Source of the DNA: Candidatus Zhuqueibacterota bacterium | Lineage (GTDB): Bacteria > Zhuqueibacterota > Zhuqueibacteria > Zhuqueibacterales > Zhuqueibacteraceae | Length of the DNA stretch: 32,241 nt | Direction: 5' to 3' | Assembly (NCBI GenBank): GCA_022616415.1 | Contig: JAKEEU010000004.1 | Span: forward strand, 1-32,241 | Shown: positions 16,181 to 25,700 of the stretch, piece after piece | Layout: every line of letters begins with the position of its first letter | Position numbering within the stretch: position 1 is the stretch's first letter | Position numbers and translations under genes: made by a program | The notes under the pieces: generated by a model | What the model saw: the letters and a program-made list of their open reading frames with translations, nothing else | Told to the model about the DNA's origin: nothing | The model's database searches: none

Positions 16181-17461
16181 CTACGTCATGGTTTCTAAAA
16201 CTTTTTTCACGCGGTCGAACGCCCAATCCAATTCTTCGCGCGTGATGACGAGCGGCGGCGCGAAGCGGATGACGTGCTCGTGCGTTTCTTTGCACAACAA
16301 CTTTTCTTCCTTCAGCGCCTCGCAGAAGCGGCGGGCGCCGCCGGCCTCCGGTTTCAATTCGACGCCGATGAGCAGACCGCGGCCGCGCACTTCCTTGACG
16401 TGCTTGCTCTTGATGGTTTGCAATCTTTCGCGGAAATAATGGCCCATTTCAGCGGAACGTTCCACGAGTTTTTCCTCAATAATGACGCGCAGCGCCTCAC
16501 GCGCCACCGCGCAAGCCAACGGGTTGCCGCCAAAGGTGCTGCCATGATGGCCCGGTTGAAACACGCCGAGTGTTTCGCTGTTTGCAACCACTGCCGATAC
16601 CGGATAGAATCCGCCGGACAGCGCTTTGCCGAGAATCAACATATCCGGCTTCGCTCCGGTATCGTGCTGATACGCAAACATTTTTCCGGTACGGCCGAGG
16701 CCGGTTTGAATTTCATCAAACATCACGAGCACATTATTTTTGCGGCAGATTTCGCCGGCTTTGGCGAGATAGCCCGCCGGCGGAATGAGCACGCCGCCTT
16801 CGGCCTGGATCGGCTCGACCAGGAACGCAACCGTATTCGGCGTGATCGCTTTTTCCAGCGCCGCCACATCGCCATAAGGTACAAACACAAAACCTGGCGT
16901 CAATGGACCAAAATGTTTTTTATACTCTGGGTCACTCGAAAAACTGATGACCGTGGTGGTGCGGCCATGAAAATTGCCATTGCAAACAATGATCTCCGCC
17001 TTGTTATCCGGCACGCCTTTTACTTCGTAGCCCCATTTGCGTGCGGTCTTGACGGCGGTTTCAACGGCCTCTGCCCCGCTGTTCATTGGCAGCGCCATTT
17101 CCATGCCGCACAATTCTGTAAGCTCTTTGTAGAAGAGCGCCAATTGATCATTGCGAAACGCGCGCGAGGTGAGCGTGCATTTTTTCGCCTGCTCAACCAT
17201 CGCCTGGTAAATGCGCGGATGGCAATGCCCCTGGCTCACTGCGGAATAGGCGCTGAGAAAATCGAGATATTTATTGCCCTCGACGTCGTGAACCCAAACG
17301 CCTTCGGCGCGCTGAATAACGATGTCGAGAGGATGATAATTATGCGCGCCATGCCGTTCTTCTAATTGGATATACTCTTGTGTTTTCATGAATTTTTCCA
17401 TTATATGCGCTGCCGATGGAAATGTCGTTTGGCTCACGGTGCTGAAATCTTGTGCTCTCAT
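16181..17461 (-). CDS. rocD: Ornithine aminotransferase (ornithine--oxo-acid transaminase)
   Basis: RocD transfers the delta-amino group of ornithine to 2-oxoglutarate, giving glutamate-5-semialdehyde. This is a cytoplasmic PLP enzyme of arginine/proline metabolism. The 426-residue sequence aligns from memory with Bacillus RocD almost throughout: YGANNYHPL-like [75 protein letters not shown] lysine in [25 protein letters not shown] and [16 protein letters not shown]. The ATG at 17461 has AAGGGA 7 bp upstream but adds about 24 residues relative to known RocD. ATGs at 17401 and 17389 are alternatives. A remnant of an ornithine cyclodeaminase-like gene lies on the opposite strand just upstream. 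Confidence 0.95.
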   Translation of the reverse strand: MRAQDFSTVSQTTFPSAAHIMEKFMKTQEYIQLEERHGAHNYHPLDIVIQRAEGVWVHDVEGNKYLDFLSAYSAVSQGHCHPRIYQAMVEQAKKCTLTSRAFRNDQLALFYKELTELCGMEMALPMNSGAEAVETAVKTARKWGYEVKGVPDNKAEIIVCNGNFHGRTTTVISFSSDPEYKKHFGPLTPGFVFVPYGDVAALEKAITPNTVAFLVEPIQAEGGVLIPPAGYLAKAGEICRKNNVLVMFDEIQTGLGRTGKMFAYQHDTGAKPDMLILGKALSGGFYPVSAVVANSETLGVFQPGHHGSTFGGNPLACAVAREALRVIIEEKLVERSAEMGHYFRERLQTIKSKHVKEVRGRGLLIGVELKPEAGGARRFCEALKEEKLLCKETHEHVIRFAPPLVITREELDWAFDRVKKVLETMT

Positions 17462-17551
17462 AAGCTGTTCCCTTGTTGTAAGACCAAGCTGCCGGAAAAT
17501 TTTATTATGTTGATTAATTTACGGAAAGTTGGGACAAAAGAAAAGAGAAAA

Positions 17552-17647
17552 ATGGATGCAACAGCGATCACCGCGATTCGCACGGCGGCGGTGAGCGGGG
17601 TGGCGACGCAATGGCTCGCGCGTGAAGATGCGCACGACCTGGCGATT
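17552..17647 (+). pseudogene. Ornithine cyclodeaminase/mu-crystallin family remnant
   Basis: Thirty-two codons from ATG 17552 encode a stretch beginning MDATAITAIRTAAVSGVA and continuing TQWLAREDAHDLAI. This is the well-known internal segment of the ornithine cyclodeaminase/mu-crystallin family (compare 'MDGNVITAKRTAAVS' of human CRYM) that leads into the NAD-binding GxGxQA motif. Roughly the first 100 residues and the entire NAD domain are missing. At 17648 the sequence switches to the last 20 bases of the CRISPR-like repeat, so the fragment is cut off exactly there. The frame runs on through the array to a stop near 17822, but that part is repeat sequence. Ornithine cyclodeaminase would fit functionally beside rocD. 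Confidence 0.72.
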
Positions 17648-18200
17648 CACGATGGTTCGATTCAAACTTTGGCGCTCAGAACAGCGCCAAATTGGCGCTT
17701 GAATTATTTCAATCCCACGATGGTTCGATTCAAACGAGGAACCCAGGTTCCGCCCCACTCCGGGGGTTTGATGTTTCAATCCCACGATGGTTTGATTCAG
17801 ACTGTTCGGACATATAGGACATAGGTGACGGATGTCGGGTTTCAATCCTACGATGGTTCGATTCAAACGAGGAACCCAGGTTCCGCCACACTCCGGGGGT
17901 TTGATGTTTCAATTCCACGATGGTTCGGTTCAGACCGTTCGGACATATAGGACATAGGTGACAGGATGTCGGGTTTCAATCCCACGATGGTCGATTCAGA
18001 CTAATGCACGCCATTTTTGTAAAATAATTGTGACTCAGTTTCAATCCCACGAGAGTTCGATTCAGACGCCGTTTGGCGCTGGTAACAGCGCGAAAATGGC
18101 GCTGTTTCAATCCAACGAGGGTTCGATTCAGATAAGATGGAACCCATTTTTGTAAAATAATTCTAACTCAGTTTTAATTCTACGAGGGTTCGATTCAGAC
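17648..18200 (-). CRISPR. CRISPR-like array 1 (30-bp repeats, near-duplicate spacers)
   Basis: Eight full 29-30-bp repeats lie at 17707-17735, 17773-17802, 17839-17868, 17906-17935, 17973-18001, 18038-18067, 18104-18133 and 18171-18200. A truncated 20-bp copy lies at 17648-17667. Spacers are 36-39 bp. On the minus strand the repeat starts GTTTGAATCGAACC and ends GGGATTGAAAC, the usual 8-base ATTGAAAC end of type I/III repeats, so transcription is probably right to left. Repeats carry point changes throughout. Spacers come in near-identical pairs: 17736-17772 with 17869-17905, and 17803-17838 with 17936-17972. Looser pairs are 18002-18037 with 18134-18170, and 17668-17706 with 18068-18103. There are no cas genes in the window. 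This is probably a decaying array or a CRISPR-derived repeat. Confidence 0.68.
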
Positions 18201-18234
18201 ATTCATCCGGCCGGCCTTTGCTGCCGTAGCGACT

Positions 18235-18425
18235 GTCGTCATCCCTTCGTCATCAGGTCTTCGATTCCATCGGGGTGGACATGGTGGACGGAATGGACAG
18301 GTGGTGACTAAGTCGCCATGCCTTCAGCATCAGGTCTTCGATTGCAACGGGGTGGACGTGGTGGACGGAATGGACAGGTGGTGATTAAGTCGCCATGCCT
18401 TCAGCATCAGGCCTTCGATTTAACT
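18235..18425 (+). CRISPR. CRISPR-like array 2 (37-bp repeats, 40-bp spacers)
   Basis: Three 37-bp repeat copies lie at 18235-18271, 18312-18348 and 18389-18425. Two 40-bp spacers lie at 18272-18311 and 18349-18388. The middle copy starts GTCGCCATGCCTTCAGCAT and ends CTTCGATTGCAAC, a shape typical of some type I/III repeats, with the ATTGCAAC end on the plus strand. The outer copies are degenerate. The two 'spacers' differ at only two positions and are themselves built of TGGAC-like steps. With array 1 oriented the other way and only 34 bp between them, there is no room for leaders. A plain 77-bp tandem repeat is the alternative reading. Confidence 0.5.
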
Positions 18426-18487
18426 CAGGCTCTGACAATACAAATTCTCGTTTACTTTCGTACCGACCAAGCCGGCCAGGTGCGCAA

Positions 18488-21400
18488 TCACTTCATCAGC
18501 GTGATTTTCCTGATCAGCCTTTGCTGCCCTGCCACCAAGTGAATGAAATAAATGCCCGAACTCAGCTCTCGACCCGAATTATCTCTTCCATTCCAAAACA
18601 CCCTTTTGAATCCCGCTGGTTGGATTTCATCAACCAACTGGCGAACCTGTCGACCGAGAACGTTATAGATCACCAGACGAACTTCAGTTTCCTGCGGCAA
18701 GGCATAAGCGATCGTGGATTGGGCATTAAACGGATTGGGGTAATTAGGAGCGAGATCGAGTTTTCCGGGCAGCGGGGTTGCAACGGCCTCGTTTTTCTGC
18801 TCGCTTGATGCAAGCTTGAAATTAGGATCCCTTGCAGCCAAAGACGCACCAGAGCCGAGCTGAACAACCAGTTCAGGTTTGTTGGAACCCTCTTTTGAAC
18901 TGTAGTACACAGCATCAGACGAAGTTGTCTTTAGTCCGAAACTGTATATCGCCTCCCCGGCAATAGCAGACGTCACATCGAACTCAACCCAACTTTCAAC
19001 GCTCGCTGCTCCCGCCGAGCTCAATGCCGCACCTCCAATCGCCGGCGCGTTGTTCCAGTTCAACCCCCTTTCCACCCATGTCGTCGTGGTGCCTTCGTAA
19101 TTATTCGACACCAAATGCACCGAACCTCCACTCTTACTCGAATCAGTAACATACAGACGAAGCTTGGCGCTCTGTACCGGCCCGCTTAGACCACTGACAT
19201 TGAATTTTAAGTAACTGTTAATTGTCGTGGAACTGCTCTTCCGCAGCCGCAACGTGCTGCTAGAACCGTAGTTCGTCGACGGATTTGCCGAATTGACTCG
19301 AGCATCGTCCGTGGGACTTAAGGTGATGGTCACGGTAAAATCACTCGCACTCGTTGCCGTCCCGCCAGGAGTCGTTACACTGATCTTACCGGTCGTCGCA
19401 ACAGATGGCACGGTCGCCCGAATCTGCGTGGGGGAATCAATCGTAAAAGTTGAAGCCGGAGTCCGGTTAAAGTTTACGCTGGTAGCGCCGGTGAAATCGT
19501 TGCCGGTGATCGTCACTTCCGTTCCCGTCGGTCCGCTGATTGGGCTAAATGAAGCGATGATCGGTGGCGGCCAATCATCATCATTAATGGTTCCTTGGCC
19601 TCGGCTGTCCGCGATGGTTGCGTTAGTCGGATTGCTGAGGCTAACAAAGAAAGTCTCGTTCGGTTCATCAACCTCATCACCAATAACGACTACCGTAATC
19701 GTTTGGGTTGTCGCCCCGGCAGCGAAATTTACGGTTCCGGCGCCGGCCATGTAGTCATTGCCAGCGGTGGCGGTGCCATCGACAGTGGCGTAGTCAATAG
19801 TTACAACCAGGCCGCTGGCAGCAGAGAGGGTGGCCGTGAAGACGGCGTTAACCCCGCCTTGCGAGGCATTGCTTTCGGTCACCGTCACATCGTTGATGGA
19901 GATCGAGGGCGCTGGATCGTCATCGGTAATCGTACCCTGGCCTTGATTGTCGGCTATTGTGGCATTGGCCGGATTGCTGAGATTGACAAAGAAGGTCTCA
20001 TTCGGTTCATCGAGCTCCTCACCGTTAACCACCACCGCAATCGTCTGTGTCGTTGTTCCCGCTGAGAAAGTCACCGTTCCGGCGCCGGCCACATAGTCAC
20101 TACCGGCAGTGGCAGTGCCATCGGCAGTGGCGTAATCAACAGTCACAACTTGGCTGCTGGTGGAGGAGAGAGTTACCGTGAAAACGGCGTTAACCCCGCC
20201 TTGCGGGGCATTGCCTTCGGTCACAGAGACGTCGTTGATGGAGATCGAGGGCAGCGAATCATCATCAGTAATCGTGCCCAAACCCTGGTTATCTGCGATG
20301 GTCGCGTTGCTCGGGTTGCTGAGGTCAACAAAGAAAGTCTCGTTCGGTTCAACAATCTCATCACCGTTAACGACTACCGTAATCGTTTGGGTTGTCGTCC
20401 CGGCGGGGAAGTTTACGGTTCCGGAACTGGCCACGTAGTCACTGCCGGCGGTGGCGATACCATTGGCAGTGGCGTAGTCCACAGTCACAACTTGACCGCT
20501 GGCAGCAGAGAGGGTGGCCGTGAAGACGGCGTTAACCCCGCCTTGCGAGGCATTGCCTTCGGTCACCGTCACATCGTTAATGGAGATTGAGGGTGATGGA
20601 TCGTCATCGATAATCGTACCCCGGCCTTGATTGTCTGTTATCGTGGCATTGGTCGGATTGCTGAGATTGACGAAGAAGATCTTATTCGGCTCATCAAGCG
20701 CCTCACCTTTAACCACCACCGCAATCGTCTGTGTCGTTGTTCCCGCAGAGAAAGTCAACGTACCGGAGATGGCCACGTAGTCACTGCCGGCAGTGGCGGT
20801 GCCATCGGCCGTGGCGTAATCCACAGTCACAATCTGATCGTTAGGAGAGAAGAGCGTTACCGTGAAGATGGCGTTGACTCCGCTTTGCGTGGCATTGCCA
20901 TCGGTCACAGACACGTCATTAATTGATAGACTTGGGAAAGAGATTTCATACACTTTGCCGTCATTTTCTTTAGCATTAGTGTTATTATCAACCCCGCGAT
21001 CCGAAATGTAGAGGTTCATCACCGCCGGATTCACACTGCCGGGAGCGTAAGCCAGACCCGAGGCTTTTTTTACTTTTGTAGAAGAAATATCAATCACACT
21101 GATGAGCGTGCCGGTGGTTGTTGTCTCTACCACTTTCGTGGCGCCATTGCCGGTGATGTAGAGATGGCCATTATCCGAGTTAAATTCGATACCCTCGGGG
21201 TCTAGAATACCCAAAGTCTTGGTATCAAATTGAGACTTTTGATCATCTCCCGCCGGTGGCTGGCCATCAAAAATGCCGTTAGGTCCGGGTTTGATTTCGT
21301 AAACTTCTGCGTTCACTCCGTCGACGATAAAGAGATGCCCTTGCCAGCTATCGTAGGCAATCCCTTCAGGGTCCCTACAGTTTATCGCTCTCGTATCAAA

Positions 21401-22705
21401 AGACGTCCGGATATCATCTGAGGTGAAATAGTCTCCATCGGCGCCGGGATCGATTTCAAATACTTTGTACGCGTCGTCATCGGAAAAGAAGAGATGGTGA
21501 TTGCTTGGATTAAAAGCAACGCCGGTCGGCTCGTTCGAGAAGGACGTCGTCCTAAAAGTGCCGGCCAAAGTGCCTGGCAAGGTTGATTCAAAAACATTGA
21601 CACGTTTGAAAATAGACATTTCCTCAACTTCGGAGTCGCTCACCATAAGCCTGCCGGAAGAGGAAATGTAAGCCATACCCATCGGGTCAGGGCTGGGCGG
21701 AGACCACTTGGAGGTTTTGATCGTATTCACCAAGGAAGGCTGCACCTCAGCCGCTCCTAAAAGATCAGGTGAAGGCGGCGCGGTGAGAGACAACTCGACG
21801 ATTTGGCCGCGTCCTTGAATGCCGTTCATCTGGCCGCTATCGGCAATATACAGGCTCATCAGCGCGGGGTCGTCAGTAAGGTCGCCGCTGGGCGCAAAGA
21901 CCATACCCTGAGGGTCCCTGAGTTCAAGGAAAGAAAGATCGCGGGTCGCCACGACTTGGCCTGCCTCAGTGAGCTCATAGAGCGTTTGTTTAGCCGAGCT
22001 TAAAACATAGAGATGGTTGGTATTAGGATTAAAAGCAACCCCTCGCGGTTGAGCATCTGCCAAATGGTTGAGCTCAATCGGAAGAATTCTGTTATCGCGG
22101 GCCGCCGTGGCGACGTCAAACTTGAGGCGAGAATTGGGAGAGATGCGAACGATCCGTGGCCCAGCCGCATCCAGGACGAACAGACGCCCTGTAGGGTCGA
22201 ATGTCATGCCTTGTGGGTTGGTAAGACCGAACTGCTGAGCTTCGACACGGGTGATGGTTTCAGCAGAAGGTTCCAAATAGCCAGTAGATGTTGCCTGTAT
22301 CTCAGTCAGTGCTTTTGCAGCCTGATCAAAAAGAGCCAAACGGTTGGCCCGACTATCGAAGGCTACGTTCAGAGGATCGGGAATCCCGCCTTGCGGGACG
22401 GTCACTGAGCCGGCTGGGTCATCGAAGAAGGTGATCATCGTGATCTTGGCATCGGTCTGATCTGGTTTGCGAGCTTGCGAAAGGAGAAAAACGTCGGCTG
22501 CAGGCGAGAAAGCCAACCCCACAGGGTTTGCGATGCCCAGCTTGCCAGTATCGATCACTCGAACCAGTCTCAGATAGGCAAAAGGCTCTTGAGCTGAGGT
22601 GACTGAACTTGTCCCTAATGCGAGGAGTAAATTCAAACCTAAAAGTCCCACCCAGGTTATAAAATTCTTGTGCCTTTGAGCAGGGGGCAGGTTAAACTCT
22701 TTCAT
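18488..22705 (-). CDS. Secreted propeller/4x Calx-beta/TIG/DNRLRE-like giant protein with sorting domain
   Basis: This is a 1405-residue exported surface protein. Residues 1-39 are a signal peptide (hydrophobic GLLGLNLLLALG, cleavage near SVTSA). Residues about 45-590 form NHL/SMP-30-like beta-propeller repeats (GVAFNPSNHHLFFSDD, GIAYDSWQGHLFIVDG, GIEFNSDNGHLYITG). Four Calx-beta domains of about 112 residues occupy about 593-1042, each with ISINDVTVTE, VDYATADGTATAGSDY and TITDDD. A TIG/IPT domain lies at about 1043-1127 (FSPISGPTGTEVTITG). A CBM96/DNRLRE-like beta domain lies at about 1130-1300 (DARVNSANPSTNYGSSS). The last 90 residues are an FlgD-like/Por-type sorting module starting NYPNPFNAQST. 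Calx-beta domains bind calcium. Adhesion or matrix function is inferred. The gene is downstream of its paralogue on the same strand. Confidence 0.92.
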   Translation of the reverse strand: MKEFNLPPAQRHKNFITWVGLLGLNLLLALGTSSVTSAQEPFAYLRLVRVIDTGKLGIANPVGLAFSPAADVFLLSQARKPDQTDAKITMITFFDDPAGSVTVPQGGIPDPLNVAFDSRANRLALFDQAAKALTEIQATSTGYLEPSAETITRVEAQQFGLTNPQGMTFDPTGRLFVLDAAGPRIVRISPNSRLKFDVATAARDNRILPIELNHLADAQPRGVAFNPNTNHLYVLSSAKQTLYELTEAGQVVATRDLSFLELRDPQGMVFAPSGDLTDDPALMSLYIADSGQMNGIQGRGQIVELSLTAPPSPDLLGAAEVQPSLVNTIKTSKWSPPSPDPMGMAYISSSGRLMVSDSEVEEMSIFKRVNVFESTLPGTLAGTFRTTSFSNEPTGVAFNPSNHHLFFSDDDAYKVFEIDPGADGDYFTSDDIRTSFDTRAINCRDPEGIAYDSWQGHLFIVDGVNAEVYEIKPGPNGIFDGQPPAGDDQKSQFDTKTLGILDPEGIEFNSDNGHLYITGNGATKVVETTTTGTLISVIDISSTKVKKASGLAYAPGSVNPAVMNLYISDRGVDNNTNAKENDGKVYEISFPSLSINDVSVTDGNATQSGVNAIFTVTLFSPNDQIVTVDYATADGTATAGSDYVAISGTLTFSAGTTTQTIAVVVKGEALDEPNKIFFVNLSNPTNATITDNQGRGTIIDDDPSPSISINDVTVTEGNASQGGVNAVFTATLSAASGQVVTVDYATANGIATAGSDYVASSGTVNFPAGTTTQTITVVVNGDEIVEPNETFFVDLSNPSNATIADNQGLGTITDDDSLPSISINDVSVTEGNAPQGGVNAVFTVTLSSTSSQVVTVDYATADGTATAGSDYVAGAGTVTFSAGTTTQTIAVVVNGEELDEPNETFFVNLSNPANATIADNQGQGTITDDDPAPSISINDVTVTESNASQGGVNAVFTATLSAASGLVVTIDYATVDGTATAGNDYMAGAGTVNFAAGATTQTITVVVIGDEVDEPNETFFVSLSNPTNATIADSRGQGTINDDDWPPPIIASFSPISGPTGTEVTITGNDFTGATSVNFNRTPASTFTIDSPTQIRATVPSVATTGKISVTTPGGTATSASDFTVTITLSPTDDARVNSANPSTNYGSSSTLRLRKSSSTTINSYLKFNVSGLSGPVQSAKLRLYVTDSSKSGGSVHLVSNNYEGTTTTWVERGLNWNNAPAIGGAALSSAGAASVESWVEFDVTSAIAGEAIYSFGLKTTSSDAVYYSSKEGSNKPELVVQLGSGASLAARDPNFKLASSEQKNEAVATPLPGKLDLAPNYPNPFNAQSTIAYALPQETEVRLVIYNVLGRQVRQLVDEIQPAGFKRVFWNGRDNSGRELSSGIYFIHLVAGQQRLIRKITLMK
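19580..20930 (-). repeat. Four tandem ~340-bp Calx-beta-coding units
   Basis: Unit boundaries recur near 19889, 20229, 20571 and 20909 (the ATCGTTGATGGAGATCGAG-like segment encoding ISIND). Units are very similar at the DNA level, which indicates recent duplication or gene conversion, and they could mis-assemble or change in number. Confidence 0.85.
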
Positions 22706-22758
22706 TGTTTGCTTTCCATTTTCAAATCGGTGAGTGAATTCACTTTCTTTGAAAGAAC
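22706..22758 (-). promoter_or_regulatory. Duplicated leader upstream of first giant gene
   Basis: Read on the minus strand, it carries a small hairpin (TTCTTTCAAAGAA), the palindrome GTGAATTCAC and the ribosome site GGAAAG 6 bp before ATG. The sequence at 27142-27200 upstream of the paralogue is nearly the same, so the leader was duplicated with the gene. Confidence 0.5.
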
Positions 22759-25700
22759 TTATTGCAACAGCAGCATCTTCCGGCTTTGCACAAAACCGCC
22801 GGTCCCGCCTTTAACGGGATGATCTGCGACGCGAAGCTGGCAAATAAACACGCCGCTGGAAACATGCCGTCCATGCGAATCGCGACCATCCCACTTGATC
22901 GCGTAGCGTCCAGCCGGTTGGCGCTCGCTCACCAGCGTGCGCACAGGCTTGCCCAAGATATCGAAAATCGCCACCGTTACCTCGCTCGTCGCGGCGAGAT
23001 CATATTTGATCGTCGTGGAGGGATTAAATGGATTCGGAACGTTCGCGTGCAGCGCAAAAACGGTGGGCACATTGGTCTCGTCGGCCGGATTGAAGGCGAT
23101 AGTCGTTGGCAAGCCCACGGCAAAATCACTCACACTCGTTACCGTCCCGCCGGAAGTCGTTACACTGATCTTGCCGGTCGTCGCAACAGATGGCACGGTC
23201 GCCCGAATTTGCGTGGGAGAATCTACCATAAAAGTTGAAGCTGGAGTCTCGTTAAAGTTTACGCTGATGGCGCCGGTGAAATTGGTGCCGGTGATCGTCA
23301 CTTCCGTTCCCGCCGGTCCACTGGTTGGGCTAAATGAAGCGATGATCGGTGGCGGCCAATCATCATCATTAATAGTGCCTTGGCCTTCGCCGTCCGCGAT
23401 CATCGCGTTGCTCGGATTGTCGAGATTGACAAAGAAGGTCTCATTTGGTTCATCTAGCTCATCACCATTAACGACTACTGTAATCGTTTGGGCTGTCGTT
23501 CCGGCAGCAAAGTTGACGGTTCCAGCGCCGGCCATGTAGTCACTACCGGCGGTAGCGGTGCCATCGGCAGTGCCGTAGTCCACAGTCACAACATGACCGC
23601 TGGCAACGGAGAGAGTGACCGTGAAGATAGCGTCAATAGTACCAGCATTGCCTTCGGTCACCGTCACATCGTTAATAGAGATCGATGGTGAGGAATCGTC
23701 GTCGATAATCGTACCCTGGCCTTGATTATCGGCTATCGTGGCATTGGCTGGATTGCTGAGATTGACAAAGAAGGTCTCATTCGGTTCATCGAGCGCCTCA
23801 CCATTCACTACCACCGCAATCGTCTGTGTCGTCGTTCCCGGCGAAAAAGTCAACGTACCGGAGGCGGCCAAGTAGTCTCTGCCAGCGATGGCAGTGCTAT
23901 CGGCAGTGGCGTAATCTACTGTCACAACGTGACCACTCGCAGCAGAGAGAGTGATCGTGAAAACGGCGTCAATGGTACCAGTATTGCCTTCGGTCACCGT
24001 GACATCATTAATGGAGATCGCGGGTGAGGGATCGTCGTCGACAATCGTACCCTGGCCCTGATTGTCGGCTATCGTGGCATTGGCCGGATTGCTGACGTTG
24101 ACAAAAAAAGCCTCATTCGGTTCATCAAGTGACTCACCATTAACCGCCACTGCAATCGTCTGTGTCGTCGTTCCTGGCGAAAAAGTCAACGTACCGGAGG
24201 CGGCCACGTAGTCACTGCCCGCGGCGGCAGTGCCATCGGAAGTGGCGTAGTCCACAGTCACAACTTGGCCACTAGCGGCAGAGAGGGTGACCGTGAAAAC
24301 GGCGTCAATAGTACCAGCATTGCCTTCGGTGACCGTCACATCGTTGATGGAGATCGAAGGCGGTGAGTCGTCATCGATAATCGTACCCTGGCCTTGATTG
24401 TCTGCAATCGTGGCATTGGCCGGATTGCTGAGATTGACAAAGAAGGTCTCATTCGGTTCATCGAGGGCGTCACTGTTAACCACCACCGCAATCGTCTGTG
24501 TCGTCGTTCCCGGGGAAAAAGTCAACGTACCGAAGGCAGCCACATAGTCACTGCCGGCGGTGGCAGTGCCATCGGCAGTGGCGTAGTCCACAGTCACAAC
24601 CTGATTGCCGATGGAAAAGAGAGTTACCGTGAAGACGGCGTTAACCCCACCTTGCGGGGCATTGCCTTCAGTCACCGTTATATCGTTGATGGAGATCGAG
24701 GGATCGTCGTCGATAATCGTACCCTGGCCTTGATCGCCGGCTATCGTAGCATTGGCCGGATTGCTGAGATTGACAAAGAAGGTCTCATTCAGTTCATCGA
24801 GCGCGTCACCGTTAACCAGCACCGCAATCGTCTGTGTCGTCGCTCCCGGTGAAAAAGTCACCGTGCCGGAGGCTGCCATGTAGTCACTGCCGGCGGTGGC
24901 AGTGCCGTCGGAAGTGGCGTAGTCCACTGTCACAAAGTGACCACTCGCGGTCGAGAGGGTGACCGTGAAAACAGCATTGCCCCCGCCTTGCGGGGCATGG
25001 CCTTCGGTGACCGTCACATCGTTGATGGAGATCGAGGGTGAGGGATCGTCGTCGGTAATTGTACCCCGGCCCTGATAGTCAGTTATCGTGGTGTTGGCCG
25101 GATTGCTGAGATTGACAAAGAAGGTCTCATGCGGTTCATCGAGCGCGTCACTGTTGACCAGCACCGCAATCGTCTGTGTCGTCGTTCCGCGTGGAAAAGT
25201 CAACGTACCGGAGGCGGCCACGTAGTCCCTGCCGGCGGTCGCGCTGCCATCGGCCGTGGCGTAGTCAACAGTCACAACGTCACGGTCGGCGGATTGGAGA
25301 GTTACCGTGAAGACAACATCAACTGTTCCGGCATTGCCTTCGACCACAGATATGTCGTTAATCGACAGACTTGGGAAAGAGGCTTCATATATCCTGCCAT
25401 CATTTTCTTCAGGATCAGTATTATTGTCAACTCCTCTCGCGGAAACGTAGAGGTTCATCACCGCAGGGTTCACGCTGCTGGGAGCGTAGGCCAGGCCCGA
25501 GATTTTTTGTGCTTTTGTGGAAGTCAGATCAATCACGCTGATGAGTGTGCCGGTGGTCGTTGTCTCCACCACCATCTTTTGGCCAGGACCAGTAATGTAG
25601 AGATGGCCATTATCCGGGTTAAACTCAATACCCTCGGGATTTAGAATATCAAAAGGGGTGGTATCAAATTGGGCCAATTGATCGTCTCCCACTGGTGGCT

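Noticed and set aside
16274..17365. 363-codon open frame on the plus strand opposite rocD
   Set aside because: It is antisense to a strongly conserved aminotransferase, matches no family, and is Arg/His/Ala-rich as expected from the complement of a coding frame.
17366..17824. 152-codon open frame covering the start of the CRISPR-like array
   Set aside because: Only codons 17552-17647 resemble a real protein (ornithine cyclodeaminase remnant). The rest is rocD antisense and array sequence.
17462..18487. cas genes next to the arrays
   Set aside because: No Cas1, Cas2, Cas6 or effector-like sequence was found in any frame here or elsewhere in the window.
19293..20926. Plus-strand open frames across the Calx-beta repeats
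   Set aside because: They recur with the repeat period because they mirror the repeated minus-strand coding units.
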